Shown piece after piece: positions 35,763-45,357 of a stretch of DNA of 64,000 nt (within the stretch, counting starts at the first letter, position 1; the number at the start of each line of letters is the position of its first letter). The stretch lies in assembly GCA_041394705.1 (NCBI GenBank), contig JAWKHS010000008.1, positions 186,001 through 250,000 on the forward strand, written 5' to 3'. The position numbers and the translations under genes were made by a program. The stretch comes from Vicinamibacterales bacterium (lineage in GTDB: Bacteria > Acidobacteriota > Vicinamibacteria > Vicinamibacterales > UBA2999). The notes under the pieces are model-generated. The model made no database searches. It was not told the DNA's origin and saw nothing but the letters and a program-made list of their open reading frames with translations.

Positions 35763-35891
35763 GCGCCGGCCCCACTCGACCGCGGGGCGACCGGCAGGTT
35801 CTGGTACGCCGTCCGGCACCGCTCCACGCGCCCCCCTTGCGATGGGCTGCGGTTCTCCGCTCTACTAACGGACCGTACAAAAGGAGCTGCC

Positions 35892-37067
35892 ATGCGATTC
35901 CAGCGAGCCTTGCTGCCTGCCCTAGCGACCACCGCGGCCGTCGTCCTCTCGGCGTGCAGCAATGCGGGCCCCGGCGCGAATGCCCCGGCGTCCGCGCCCG
36001 CCGCCCCGCCGCCCGCGGGCAACATCATCACGGGCGAGGGCTTTCCGAACCCGGCGCCCAACGTGACGAAGAACTGGGGCCAGCTGCCCGCGGGCCGCAC
36101 CTGGGGCACGACGGCCGGCATCGACATCGACCCGAAGGACGGCAATATCTGGGCGTACGAGCGCTGCGGCGCGGGCGCCAGCGGCGGCGCCGGCGGCGGT
36201 CCGGTGGACTGCGAGAGCAATCCCGTCGACCCGGTGTTCAAGTTCGACAGGAACACGGGCGCCGTGCTGGCCAACATCGGCAAGGGCGTGATGGTGACGC
36301 CGCACGGCATCTCGGTGGACAAGGACGGCAACGTCTGGATCGCCGACTTCTCGGGCAACAAGGCCGGCACCCGGGGGCACCAGGTACACAAGTTCAGCCC
36401 GACGGGCGAGAAGCTGATGAGCCTGGGCATCGCCGGCAAGCCCGGCAACGCCGATGGCCAGTTCAACCAGCCGAACGACGTCGTCGTGGGGCCCGACGGC
36501 AGCATCTACGTGGCCGACGGCCACGACGCGCAGGGCATGACCACGGCGCGGGCCGTCGCCGAGGGCATCGAACGCGGCGCCACCTCCCGCATCAGCAAGT
36601 TCACCCCCGACGGCACGTTCGTCAAGTCGTGGGGCGGCATCGGCGTGAAGCACGGCGAGTTCCGCACGCCGCACGCGCTGGCGTTCGACTCGAAGGGCCG
36701 TCTGTGGGTGGCCGACCGCGGCAACCACCGCATCGAGATCTTCGACCAGGACGGCAACTACCTCGAGTCGCGCTACGCCTACGGCCGCATCAGCGGCATC
36801 TTCCTCAAGGACGACACGGTGTACGCCATCGACTCGGAGTCGGGCCCGTACAACCACCCGAACTGGCGCGACGGCGTCCGCATCGGCCCGCTCGACGAGG
36901 ACCGGATCACGGCGTTCATCCCGCCGTTCGAGCGCGACGACCGCGTCTACCAGGGCACGGCGGGCGAGGGCGTGGCCGTGGATGCCGATGGCAACGTCTA
37001 CGCGGCCGAAGGGCCGAACTCGCTGACGCAGGCCGGCGGCGCGTTCACCAAGTACTCCGTCAAGTAG
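35892..37067 (+). CDS. NHL-repeat beta-propeller lipoprotein
   Basis: 391 aa, ATG preceded by AAAGGAG. The lipobox VVLSAC (Cys at about residue 22) and a Pro/Ala linker lead to a beta-propeller of NHL repeats. Examples are TPHGISVDKDGNVWIADFSGNK, QPNDVVVGPDGSIYVADGHD and TPHALAFDSKGRLWVADRGNHRIEIF. The arrangement resembles peptidyl-alpha-hydroxyglycine alpha-amidating-lyase-like proteins, but no catalytic set was verified. It is likely a periplasmic binding or lyase-like protein. A terminator hairpin lies 13 nt after the stop. Confidence 0.85.
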   Translation: MRFQRALLPALATTAAVVLSACSNAGPGANAPASAPAAPPPAGNIITGEGFPNPAPNVTKNWGQLPAGRTWGTTAGIDIDPKDGNIWAYERCGAGASGGAGGGPVDCESNPVDPVFKFDRNTGAVLANIGKGVMVTPHGISVDKDGNVWIADFSGNKAGTRGHQVHKFSPTGEKLMSLGIAGKPGNADGQFNQPNDVVVGPDGSIYVADGHDAQGMTTARAVAEGIERGATSRISKFTPDGTFVKSWGGIGVKHGEFRTPHALAFDSKGRLWVADRGNHRIEIFDQDGNYLESRYAYGRISGIFLKDDTVYAIDSESGPYNHPNWRDGVRIGPLDEDRITAFIPPFERDDRVYQGTAGEGVAVDADGNVYAAEGPNSLTQAGGAFTKYSVK

Positions 37068-37079
37068 CGCGGCACGGCG

Positions 37080-37107
37080 GTGGGCGGTCGCACCTGCGGC
37101 CGCCCAC
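37080..37107. terminator. Bidirectional terminator hairpin between convergent genes
   Basis: GTGGGCGGTCGC, loop ACCT, GCGGCCGCCCAC: a 12-bp stem with one G-T wobble. It lies exactly between the NHL gene and the convergent HAD gene, so it can serve both strands. Confidence 0.6.
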
Positions 37108-37135
37108 ACGTGGCGCCGGCCGGCGGACCGGCGTT

Positions 37136-37804
37136 CTACCAGCCGACGGCGGCCAGGAAGGCCTCGAAGTCGGTGCACGCCAGGTCGGGCGGATCGTCGA
37201 GCGCCTCGAAATAGGCCGCGGGAAAGGTGGTCGTCATGGCCACGACGCGCATGCCGGCGGCGCGCGCCGCGACGATGCCGATGGGCGCGTCCTCGAAGAC
37301 CAGGCAGTCCCCGGCCGGCACGTCCAGCTGGCGGCTGGCCTCGATGAAGACGTCGGGGGCCGGCTTGCCGCGCCCCACCTGGTCCCCCCGCACCACGATC
37401 GGAAACGCCCCGGACAGCCCGGCCTCGCCCAGCGTGTGGACGACGTTCGGGCCCGGTGCCGACGTCGCCAGGGCCACGCCGAGGCCACCGGCCGCCGCCT
37501 TGTCGAGCAGCGCCTGGATGCCCGGCACCCGCCGGATGCGCCCCCGCGAGAGCTCGCGATACAGCGTCTCCTTCTCGACCTCGTACGCCAGCCACTCCTC
37601 GCGCGTCATCTCCCGCCCGAAGAGCACGGGGAAGATCTCGCTGTTGCGGCGGCCGTCGAGCGCGGCCCGGTCGGCCCGCGTCAGCGGCGGCAGCCCGTGG
37701 CGTTCGGCGAAGGCGGCGAAGGCTTCGGCGTGGAGCGCCATGTTGTCGACGAGGGTACCGTCGAGGTCGAAGATGACGGCACGGGGGCGTGGGGCAATCG
37801 GCAC
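37136..37804 (-). CDS. HAD-superfamily hydrolase (beta-phosphoglucomutase-like)
   Basis: 222 aa. HAD motif I is FDLDGTLVD with Asp13 and Asp15; motif II is ALATSAPG; motif III Lys is in GRGKPAPDVF; motif IV is VFEDAPIG. The alpha-helical cap between motifs I and II (about 20-85, with RRNSEIFPVLFG) is that of the beta-phosphoglucomutase/phosphatase group. The sequence cannot separate a sugar-phosphate phosphatase from a mutase. Cytoplasmic. It is divergent from the large permease gene. Confidence 0.9.
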   Translation of the reverse strand: MPIAPRPRAVIFDLDGTLVDNMALHAEAFAAFAERHGLPPLTRADRAALDGRRNSEIFPVLFGREMTREEWLAYEVEKETLYRELSRGRIRRVPGIQALLDKAAAGGLGVALATSAPGPNVVHTLGEAGLSGAFPIVVRGDQVGRGKPAPDVFIEASRQLDVPAGDCLVFEDAPIGIVAARAAGMRVVAMTTTFPAAYFEALDDPPDLACTDFEAFLAAVGW

Positions 37805-37917
37805 GCCTCAATTCTCGCCGAGCGGCCCCCCGGGCGGCGAGACCGTGGAGTATGCTCGCGCGGAATGACGCAACCGACGTCCGCGCCACGGCCGCCGGCG
37901 CGGCCCGGAGACGCCCG

Positions 37918-40377
37918 ATGATCGGCCGCGCGGCCATCGTCGCCGAGGCGCTCCGGCAGGACGTCCGGGACGCGGTCCGCGCGCTCGCGCGCCGTCCCGC
38001 CTTCACGCTCGCCTCGGTGGCGACGCTCGCCGTGGGGCTCGGGTTGAACGCGGCCGTGTTCACGGTGGCGGACGCCGTCCTGACGCGCGGCTTCCGCGGC
38101 GTGGCCGCCAACGACCGCCTCCTCTACATCGGCACTCAGCGCGACGGACGCGGCTGCTGCGTGTCGTATCCGGACCTGAGGGACTGGCGCGAGCGCCTCA
38201 CGTCCTTCGAGGGCCTGGCCGCGGTGGCCGACCGCCGGATCACGCTCGTCGACGCCCGCGGCGTGGCCGAGACGTCCACGGCGACGCGCGTCACGGCGAA
38301 CACGTTCGCGCTCCTCGGCACCGCGCCCGTGGCCGGCCGCGACTTCACCGCGACGGACGAGCAGCCTGGCGCGCCGGCGGTGGCGATCCTGAGCCATCGG
38401 CTGTGGACGCGCCGCTACGCCGCCGATCCCGCCATCGTCGGCGCGACGGTGCGCGTCAACGACGTCCCGACCACGATCGTCGGCGTCATGCCAGCCGGGC
38501 TGGCCTTCCCGCAGCGCCAGGACCTGTGGGTGCCGCTCGTCCCGTCGCCCGACGAGCAGCGACGCGACGCGCGCGGGCTGTGGTTCGCCGTCGGCCGGCT
38601 CCGTCCGGGCGTGACGTTCCGGCAGGCCGAGGCCGAACTCGCCGCCGTGGGCCGGGGGCTGGGCACGGCCTATCCCGCCACGAACGAGGGCTGGGTGCCG
38701 GCGCCGCTCGACTTCGCGGCCTTCTTCGTGAGCCGCGACGCCGCGCGCCTGTACCGCGCGCTGTGGGCGGCCGTCGGCCTCGTGCTCCTGATCGCGTGCG
38801 CGAACCTCGCGAACCTCGCCCTGAGCCACGCGGTGGATCGCGCGCACGACCTCGCCGTGCGCCGGGCCCTGGGCGCGAGCCGGCGGCGGCTCGCCCTGCA
38901 GCGGGTCGTCGAGCACGGCATCCTGTCGGCGGCCGGCGCCCTCGGCGGGTGGGCGATCGCGGCGGCCGTGGTCCAGGTCTACGCCGCCGCGGCGCAGCCG
39001 CCCGCGCAGCGCTGGTCGGTCGGCCTGCTGGACCTGGGACTGAACGGGCGGGTGTTCGCCTACCTGACGGCCGCCGCCGTCCTGACGACGCTCCTGGTCG
39101 GCGCCGTGCCGGCGTTGGGCGGCCTGGGCGTGGATCTCCGGCGCGTGCTCGGCGACGGCGGACCGCGGGCCTCCTGGGGCCGCTCGCGGTCGCGGCTCTC
39201 GGCGGGCCTCGTCGTCGGCCAGATCGCGCTCGCCGTCGTCCTCCTGGCCGGGGCCGGCATGATGGCACGCACGTTCGTCGCGATGGCCCGGACCTCGATT
39301 GGCGTGGACGCGTCGCGCACCCTCGCCCTCCTCATCCGCCTGCCGGACGAGGACTACCCGACCGCGGCGTCGCAGGCGGGCTTCTTCGATCGCCTCCGCC
39401 GCGAGCTGTCGGCCGCGCCCGGCATCGAGGCGGCCGGCCTGGCCAGCGCCACGCCGCTCGCCCCGGCCGCGGCCCGGTCCTACGAGGCCGCGGACGGCGA
39501 CGGCCGCGCCGGAGCGGCCGCGACGGTGCCGGTGCTGGTCGTGGACGACGGCTATTTCGCCGCGCTCGGCGTCGCGCCCGTCGCGGGCCGGGCGTTCGGT
39601 CCCCAGGACGACCACGGCGACGAGACCGTCATCGTGAATCGCCGTTTCGCCGAGCGCGAGTGGCAGGGTCGCGACCCGATCGGCCGCCGGCTGCGGTTCT
39701 TCGACGGCGGCCAGGCCGGCCCGTGGCGGACCGTGGTCGGCATCGCGCCGGACATCGCCCAGGACGATGCCGCCAGGTCGCGCCGCGAGGCCGGGCCCGT
39801 GGCCTACGTGCCCCTCGCGCGGTCGCCCGCGCCCTCGATGTGGGTGCTGGTCCGGACGGAAGGCACCGCGGCGGCCATCGCGACGGTGCGCCAGGGCGTC
39901 GAGGCCGTCGATCGCGGTCTGCCGATCTGGATCGGCCCGATGGTCCTGAGCGACTGGCTGGCCAGCATGGGCCAGTACTGGCGTACGGGCACGAGCTCGG
40001 TCCTCGTCACGACGTTCGCGGCCATCGCCCTGCTGCTGGCCTCCCTGGGGCTCCATGCCAGCCTGGCGCACGCCGTCGGGCGGCGCCGGCGCGAGATGGG
40101 CATCCGGCTCGCGGTGGGCGGATCGCCCGGCGGGATCCTCGGCCTCGTCTACCGCCAGGGCATGGCGCTGGTCCTCACGGGGCTCGCCATCGGACTGGCG
40201 GCCACGGCCGGCCTCGGGCGCCTGCTCCGGGGCACGCTGGCCCCCTCGGCGTCGATGGACGTGACGACGGGCGTCCTCGCGGCCGCGATCCTGCTCGTCG
40301 CCGCGACCATCGCGTGCGTGGTGCCGGCCCGGCGGGCCATGCGCGTCGATCCCGCCGAGACCCTGCGGGAGGCCTGA
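37918..40377 (+). CDS. Duplicated MacB/FtsX permease (acidobacterial orphan-permease type)
   Basis: 819 aa. The start MIGRAAIVAEALRQDVRDAV and the FTLASVATLAVGLGLNAAVF helix are the hallmark opening of acidobacterial duplicated orphan permeases. Two tandem units follow, each with a MacB-PCD periplasmic domain and FtsX helices. The first FtsX half carries LIACANLANLALSHAVDRAHDLAVRRALGAS and the second carries LLASLGLHASLAHAVGRRRREMGIR. No ATPase gene is adjacent, which fits the 'orphan' name. ATG 37918 was selected at the homology start. The role is probably coupling cytoplasmic ATP hydrolysis to periplasmic events; cargo unknown. Confidence 0.9.
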   Translation: MIGRAAIVAEALRQDVRDAVRALARRPAFTLASVATLAVGLGLNAAVFTVADAVLTRGFRGVAANDRLLYIGTQRDGRGCCVSYPDLRDWRERLTSFEGLAAVADRRITLVDARGVAETSTATRVTANTFALLGTAPVAGRDFTATDEQPGAPAVAILSHRLWTRRYAADPAIVGATVRVNDVPTTIVGVMPAGLAFPQRQDLWVPLVPSPDEQRRDARGLWFAVGRLRPGVTFRQAEAELAAVGRGLGTAYPATNEGWVPAPLDFAAFFVSRDAARLYRALWAAVGLVLLIACANLANLALSHAVDRAHDLAVRRALGASRRRLALQRVVEHGILSAAGALGGWAIAAAVVQVYAAAAQPPAQRWSVGLLDLGLNGRVFAYLTAAAVLTTLLVGAVPALGGLGVDLRRVLGDGGPRASWGRSRSRLSAGLVVGQIALAVVLLAGAGMMARTFVAMARTSIGVDASRTLALLIRLPDEDYPTAASQAGFFDRLRRELSAAPGIEAAGLASATPLAPAAARSYEAADGDGRAGAAATVPVLVVDDGYFAALGVAPVAGRAFGPQDDHGDETVIVNRRFAEREWQGRDPIGRRLRFFDGGQAGPWRTVVGIAPDIAQDDAARSRREAGPVAYVPLARSPAPSMWVLVRTEGTAAAIATVRQGVEAVDRGLPIWIGPMVLSDWLASMGQYWRTGTSSVLVTTFAAIALLLASLGLHASLAHAVGRRRREMGIRLAVGGSPGGILGLVYRQGMALVLTGLAIGLAATAGLGRLLRGTLAPSASMDVTTGVLAAAILLVAATIACVVPARRAMRVDPAETLREA

Positions 40378-40389
40378 CGCGAGCCACCT

Positions 40390-40410
40390 GGCGCCGGTTC
40401 GAGCGGCGCC
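40390..40410 (+). terminator. Hairpin after the duplicated permease
   Basis: GGCGCCG, a 7-nt loop, CGGCGCC: a perfect 7-bp stem 12 nt after the stop. No T-tract is present. Confidence 0.4.
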
Positions 40411-40537
40411 GGGCGCGGCGGGCGGCCCGTGCGCGACGATGTGCAGGCCTCGCCGGACGAGCTCCAGACCGCCGGCCCAGCCGTGGCCCCGTGAGACAAT
40501 TGGAGGTCCAACGATTGTCGTGAAAGTCCGCTGACTG

Positions 40538-41686
40538 GTGCCAACCGACCCCTACCTGCGTCTCTCCGATCTCTCGCGCGTCGTGCACCGGGAGATCGTC
40601 ATCCTCGTGGTGCTCGCCGCCGCCGCCAGCGGGCTCTTCATCGTCACCCGTGCGGCCGCCTCCGGAAACCGGGAACAGCAGCTCGTCGACGCCGCGGCCT
40701 GGTACGAGCGGGGGCAGGGCTACCTGGCGACGCACGACACCAGGCAGGCCGTCGCGGCCCTGCGGCGGGCCGTGGCGCGCCGGCCCGACGAGTGGACCTA
40801 CGCGCGGACCCTGGCCGAGGCCCTCGTCCAGGACGGCCGGACCGACTCGGCGCGCCAGCTCCTGTCCCTGTGGCGCACCCGCCAGCCCGACGACGCCGAC
40901 GTGAACATGCGGCTGGCGCGGCTCGAAGCCGCGGCCGGCGACGTCGCGTCCGCCACCGACTACTACGAGGACGCGCTGCACGGCCGCTGGCCGGCCGACG
41001 CGGCGTCGGCGCGAGTGGACCTGCGGCGGGAACTCATCCAGCTGCTGCTGGCCACCGGAAACACCGGCGCCGCCCTGTCGCACATCCTGACGCTGGCCGC
41101 CAACCTGCCCGACGACGTCGCCGCGCAGTCCCAGGTGGCCGACCTGTTCCTGGAGGCCCGGGATCCGGCGCGCGCGCTCGAGCACTACCAGCGCGCGCTG
41201 CGCCTGGCGCCCACCGACCCTGCGGCCAGGGCCGGCGCCGCCGCCGCGGCCTTCGGCCTCAGTGACTACACCCGGGCGCTCGCCTACGCCCGCAACCTGA
41301 CCGACGAACGGAGCCGCCGGATTGCGGCCGTGTCGTCGGCGGTGGCGGCGAGCGATCCCCTCATCCCGCGGCTGTCCGGAGCGGAACGGGAACGCCGGCT
41401 GGGCGCCGCCATCGACGTGGCGGCCGACCAGCTCGACGCGTGCCGGAAACGCTCGCGCGCCAGGACGCCGCTGGCGGAACGCTCGGCCGCGGCCGTGGCC
41501 GACGCCCTGGCCGACTTCGACAGGACGCTCACGCCGCGGCGCGTCCGGGAGTCGCCCGAGGTGCTCGACCGGGGCCTGGAGCTCGTGGCCTCGGCGCTCT
41601 CGGTGGTCGCCGCGCAGTGTGCGCCGCTCGACGTCAAGGCCGAGGCACTCCAGCGCGTCGCACGGCGGCACGGGTCGGCCGAATGA
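40538..41686 (+). CDS. Membrane-anchored TPR protein
   Basis: 382 aa. One N-terminal transmembrane helix (about residues 20-42, VILVVLAAAASGLFIVTRAA) anchors a TPR domain. The repeats run from about 48 to 255 (AAWYERGQGYLATHDTRQAVAALRRAV, then ARALEHYQRALRLAPTD). A helical C-terminal region follows. It probably acts as a scaffold on the membrane. GTG 40538 is the likely start. Its stop overlaps the ClC gene as ATGA, so the two are translationally coupled. Confidence 0.8.
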   Translation: MPTDPYLRLSDLSRVVHREIVILVVLAAAASGLFIVTRAAASGNREQQLVDAAAWYERGQGYLATHDTRQAVAALRRAVARRPDEWTYARTLAEALVQDGRTDSARQLLSLWRTRQPDDADVNMRLARLEAAAGDVASATDYYEDALHGRWPADAASARVDLRRELIQLLLATGNTGAALSHILTLAANLPDDVAAQSQVADLFLEARDPARALEHYQRALRLAPTDPAARAGAAAAAFGLSDYTRALAYARNLTDERSRRIAAVSSAVAASDPLIPRLSGAERERRLGAAIDVAADQLDACRKRSRARTPLAERSAAAVADALADFDRTLTPRRVRESPEVLDRGLELVASALSVVAAQCAPLDVKAEALQRVARRHGSAE

Positions 41687-43386
41687 CCCGTCCGTCCTCG
41701 CTCCCGACGCTGCAGGGCCTGCGGCTGCGCGAGAATCAGCTCTTCTTCGCCATCACGGTCCTCGTCGGCGTGCTGGCGGGCCTGTCCGCGGTCCTCTTCA
41801 CGCTGGCCATCGAGTGGACGGGCCGGCTGTTCTTCGGCCTCGATCCCCAGCCCGCGCGGCTCTTCCTGGTGCCGACGGTGGCGAGCCTCCTGGCCGGCGT
41901 GCTGCTGACGCTGGTGTTCCCGGAAGTCCGCGGCAGCGGCGTCCCCCAGACCAAGGCGGCGTTCCAGCTGCAGAACGGCGTCATCCCGATTCGCGTGCCG
42001 ATGGGCAAGTTCCTGATGGGCGCGCTGTGCGTGGGCTCGGGCCACTCGATGGGCCGCGAAGGCCCGTCGGTGCAGATCGGCGCCGGCCTGGCCTCGGCCA
42101 TCGGCCAGTGGGTGGGGCTGCCGCGCGAGCGCCTGCGGGAGCTCGTGCCCGTGGGCGCGGCCGGGGCGCTGGCCGCGGCGTTCAACACGCCGGTGTCGGC
42201 CGTGATCTTCGCGCTCGAGGAGATCATCGGCGACCTGAACGCGCCCCTCATCGGTTCGACCGTGGTCGCGTCGGTGGCCTCGGTGATGGTCGAACGGACC
42301 ATCCTGGGCAACGAGCCGCTCTTCCGCGTGCCCACCTACCACCTGGTGCACCCGGCGGAGCTGGCGGCCTATGCCGTGCTCGGCGTGGCCGGCGGCATCA
42401 TCTCCCTCGCCTTCTGCCACGGGCTGCTCCGGGCGCGGCGGGCCGCGCAGAGACTCACGCCGCGCGGCCGCATGTTCCTGCCGGCGCTCGGCGGCGCCAT
42501 CATCGGCCTGGTCATCATCGTCGTGCCCCAGGTGATGGGCGTGGGCTACGAGTACATCGACCAGGCGCTCAACGGCGGGCTGGTTCTGAACACGCTGCTG
42601 CTCCTCTGCGGCGTGAAGCTCGTGGCCACGATCGTGTCGTATGCGACTGGGAACGCCGGCGGCATCTTCGCGCCGAGCCTCTACATCGGGGCCATGGCGG
42701 GCGGGGCGGTGGGCATCGTGACGCAGTGGGTGGCGCCCTTTCCCACGGCCGACACGGGCGCCTACGCGCTGGTGGGCATGGGCACCCTGTTCGCCGGCAT
42801 CATCCGGGCGCCGCTGACGTCGGTCTTCATGATCTTCGAGATCACGCAGGACTACCAGATTCTGGTCCCGCTGATGGTCGCCAACATGCTGAGCTTCGCG
42901 ATCTCGCGCCGCTACCTGCCGGTGCCGATCTACCACGCGCTGCTCGAACAGGACGGCATCCACCTGCCGCCGGCCATCGCGACGCCGCCGACGGACTGGA
43001 CCGCCGGCGACGCCATGTCGGATGCGTTCCTGCAGGTGCCGCCCGAGCTCACCGTGGACGAGGTGCGGGCGCGCGCCGACGGCCGGCCGGATCGGGCCGT
43101 GTTCGTGGGCGCCGGTCAGCGCGTCACCGGAATCGTCGGCCTGCCGGAGATCGACTCGGCGATTGCCGCCGGGCGAGGGGCGGACGCCATCGGCGCCATC
43201 GCCAGGCCGGCGCCAGACGCCCTCTGGGTGGACGCGCCGCACGAGGAAGTACTGAAGCGCCTGCTGTCGGAGTCCCGACCCGTGCCGGTCGTGGACGCGG
43301 GAGACGACGGGGTCGTGGTCGTACACGGCGCGATCCGGGCGACCGACGTGCTGCGGCACCTGTCGGCCTCGCGCGACGACCACTGA
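41683..43386 (+). CDS. ClC-family chloride channel/transporter with C-terminal CBS-like region
   Basis: 567 aa. The ion-selectivity segments are all present: G84-SGVP, G124-REGP with gating Glu126, and GGIFAPSLYIG near 325. E179/E180 in FALEEIIG sit where the proton glutamate of ClC exchangers lies, so an H+/Cl- antiporter is possible. About 10-12 helices span residues 20-430. The last 120 residues resemble a pair of CBS regulatory modules (AGDAMSDAFLQVPPEL, then RPVPVVDAGDDGVVVV). The ATG at 41683 overlaps the TPR stop. Confidence 0.92.
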   Translation: MTRPSSLPTLQGLRLRENQLFFAITVLVGVLAGLSAVLFTLAIEWTGRLFFGLDPQPARLFLVPTVASLLAGVLLTLVFPEVRGSGVPQTKAAFQLQNGVIPIRVPMGKFLMGALCVGSGHSMGREGPSVQIGAGLASAIGQWVGLPRERLRELVPVGAAGALAAAFNTPVSAVIFALEEIIGDLNAPLIGSTVVASVASVMVERTILGNEPLFRVPTYHLVHPAELAAYAVLGVAGGIISLAFCHGLLRARRAAQRLTPRGRMFLPALGGAIIGLVIIVVPQVMGVGYEYIDQALNGGLVLNTLLLLCGVKLVATIVSYATGNAGGIFAPSLYIGAMAGGAVGIVTQWVAPFPTADTGAYALVGMGTLFAGIIRAPLTSVFMIFEITQDYQILVPLMVANMLSFAISRRYLPVPIYHALLEQDGIHLPPAIATPPTDWTAGDAMSDAFLQVPPELTVDEVRARADGRPDRAVFVGAGQRVTGIVGLPEIDSAIAAGRGADAIGAIARPAPDALWVDAPHEEVLKRLLSESRPVPVVDAGDDGVVVVHGAIRATDVLRHLSASRDDH

Positions 43387-43443
43387 GGCCTCCCGGGCCG
43401 CGCCGTCGCGAGGGCGCCGCGGATCGTGTCGGCGCCGGCGCGG

Positions 43444-44616
43444 CTACCTCGCGACGAGCGTGCCGTCCTTCACCCACACCGTGTCGCCGACGCGCACCGT
43501 GAGGTCCGTGAAGAAGTTCCACCGCACGTAGCCGCCGCCGACCCGCCCGCCGAGCTCGCTGTTGTCGCCGAGCGACAGGCGGACCACGCCGGCGCCGTAG
43601 CCGTAGTACGGAATCCAGGGCCCGCGTTCCGGCACGACGAGCAGCGGGTTGAAGCCGAGCGCGAACTCCCGGAACGCGCGTCCGGCGGCGCCCGCCCTGG
43701 CCATCTCCGCCTCGGCCGCCTCGCGGCCCCGCGCCGCCCGCACCTCGACGACCTGCCCTTTCGCGAACCGCAGCACGAGGCCTTCGACGGGCCGCCCGTC
43801 CCACTGCGACGCCGGGAAGGCCACCGTGCCCTCCACGCTCTCCTCGATCGGCGCCACCCGGATGGCGCCGGCCGGCAATTCCACCTCGCGGTCGATGAGG
43901 ATGACGCCCTGGTTCGTGCGCGCGGCCGACGCGTCGCCGTCCTGACGGTTCACCGGGCGATCGCCGATCCGGAACCGGAGGTCGGTGCCGGTGGGCGACG
44001 TCACGTGGATCTCCTGCCCGCGCATCGCGTCGGCGAACCGGCGCTCGATCGCCGCCAGCGCCGCGTAGTCGGTGTCGAGGAGCGCGTGCTGGTACAGCGC
44101 GTCGATCGCGGCGCGCCCGGGCAGGGGCTGTCCCGGAAGCGTGTAGGCGCTGCCGTTCTCGAGCCAGTGGAAGTGCACGGTGCGGCCCCGGCCTTCCTTG
44201 AGCCAGTCCTGCATGGCCGCGTACACCGGGTGCGCGGGCACGGCGCCCGGCATCATGATGGCCGCGTCCACGTCCCGGAGCATCGCCTTGTAGAAGGGCC
44301 GGGCCTCGCGCGCCGCCCGCTGCAGGAGCGCGACGTCCCACGACGCCGGCACGGGCTCGGCCAGCACGTCGATCACGCCGAGATCGATCCCGCCGGCCTT
44401 GACGACCTCGTACCGGATGTACGGCACGAGGCCCTCGAAGACGCCCGGGTGCACCACCGACAGCACCTTCTCACCGGGCCTGAGCGCCAGTTGCTGCACC
44501 AGCCGTCGGGCAATCGCCGGGAAATCGAGCGTCAGCCGGGACTGGGCCAGGGCGGGCGTGGCGGTGGACCACGCGGTGAGGAGCGCGGCACAGAGACGGC
44601 ACAGCTGTCGGGACAT
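43444..44616 (-). CDS. Secreted M29-like metallo-aminopeptidase
   Basis: 390 aa with a signal peptide (residues 1-24, ending PALAQ). The body resembles the M29 thermophilic aminopeptidase/leucyl-aminopeptidase group, with LVQQLALRPGEKVLSV, the GTDLRFRIGDRPVNRQDG block, AFPASQWDGRPVEG and the closing FTDLTVRVGDTVWVKDGTLV. In that family Glu, His and Asp residues bind two metals; I could not place every ligand. The enzyme should trim peptides in the periplasm. ATG 44616 follows GGAGG. Confidence 0.75.
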   Translation of the reverse strand: MSRQLCRLCAALLTAWSTATPALAQSRLTLDFPAIARRLVQQLALRPGEKVLSVVHPGVFEGLVPYIRYEVVKAGGIDLGVIDVLAEPVPASWDVALLQRAAREARPFYKAMLRDVDAAIMMPGAVPAHPVYAAMQDWLKEGRGRTVHFHWLENGSAYTLPGQPLPGRAAIDALYQHALLDTDYAALAAIERRFADAMRGQEIHVTSPTGTDLRFRIGDRPVNRQDGDASAARTNQGVILIDREVELPAGAIRVAPIEESVEGTVAFPASQWDGRPVEGLVLRFAKGQVVEVRAARGREAAEAEMARAGAAGRAFREFALGFNPLLVVPERGPWIPYYGYGAGVVRLSLGDNSELGGRVGGGYVRWNFFTDLTVRVGDTVWVKDGTLVAR

Positions 44617-45357
44617 CGGACCTCCACGCGCGGCGCGCGTCACGGCGCCACGTCCGTCGTGCGTCAGGACGCTGAGACGATACCGCACGCGGGCCCCACG
44701 GCGGTCGAGTCCCGGGCGGCGGTGCCCGGCCCGCTCCCGCGGCGGTCCAGAAACCCGGGTATCCGCCATACCGGGAGCGACGGCGTCGACATGACCCTAC
44801 CGGAACGTTCGTCGAGGCATGAGTCTCGGTTGACAAAGGCGGTGCGTTCACCGCTGCGCTGGCCGTATTGACGACCCGGCAGCCGGGCGCGACAGTCTCA
44901 CACCACCAACGTCAGGTGTGTCGCAGTCCGTGTGCGCCCGCGCCGACTGCCGATGGCGATCGCGTCAGCGTCTTCTCCAGGAGGCTTGGCATGCGCAGCT
45001 CGGCTCGCGCGCTCTTCCTCTCGCGGACCAGCGGGAGCGTGGACGCCGACGAGCCGGGGAACGGGCGGTCCGCCAACCGGACCCTGACATCGTGCCCGGC
45101 CTGCGGCCCCGCGCGGTCGCCGTCATGGCCACCCAGTCCCTCGGCGCTGACGCCATCGACGTCGACGGCGGGTCCGTGCAACGGGCGGGCGCGAACCGTC
45201 GTTTCGATGCGGCGGACCGGCCACACGCGCGCATCGCCAAGGACCTCGGCCGCGATCGCACAACGCGTACGCAGCCCGCACGCGTTGCGAGTTGCTGTTT
45301 TCGGACCCGCTGGCGTCAGCGCGCCGTGTGACTCAAGCGGGCATTGAAAGGGTGGGT
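44617..45357. other. Intergenic region upstream of the TonB-dependent receptor
   Basis: 741 bp in which no frame looks like a gene. It contains the leftward promoter of the aminopeptidase gene and the promoter of the Oar-like receptor. A perfect TTGACA occurs at 44830-44835 but no -10 box lies at the right distance. The length is unusual for this compact window, so an extended regulatory leader or a small RNA is possible, but I see no direct support. Confidence 0.35.

Noticed and set aside
44830..44835. TTGACA as a sigma-70 -35 box
   Set aside because: No TATAAT-like sequence at 16-18 nt; the match can occur by chance.
44868..45347. Possible small genes in front of the Oar-like receptor
   Set aside because: Translations are Ser/Thr/Arg/Pro-rich with no homology and overlap one another; no convincing ribosome site.
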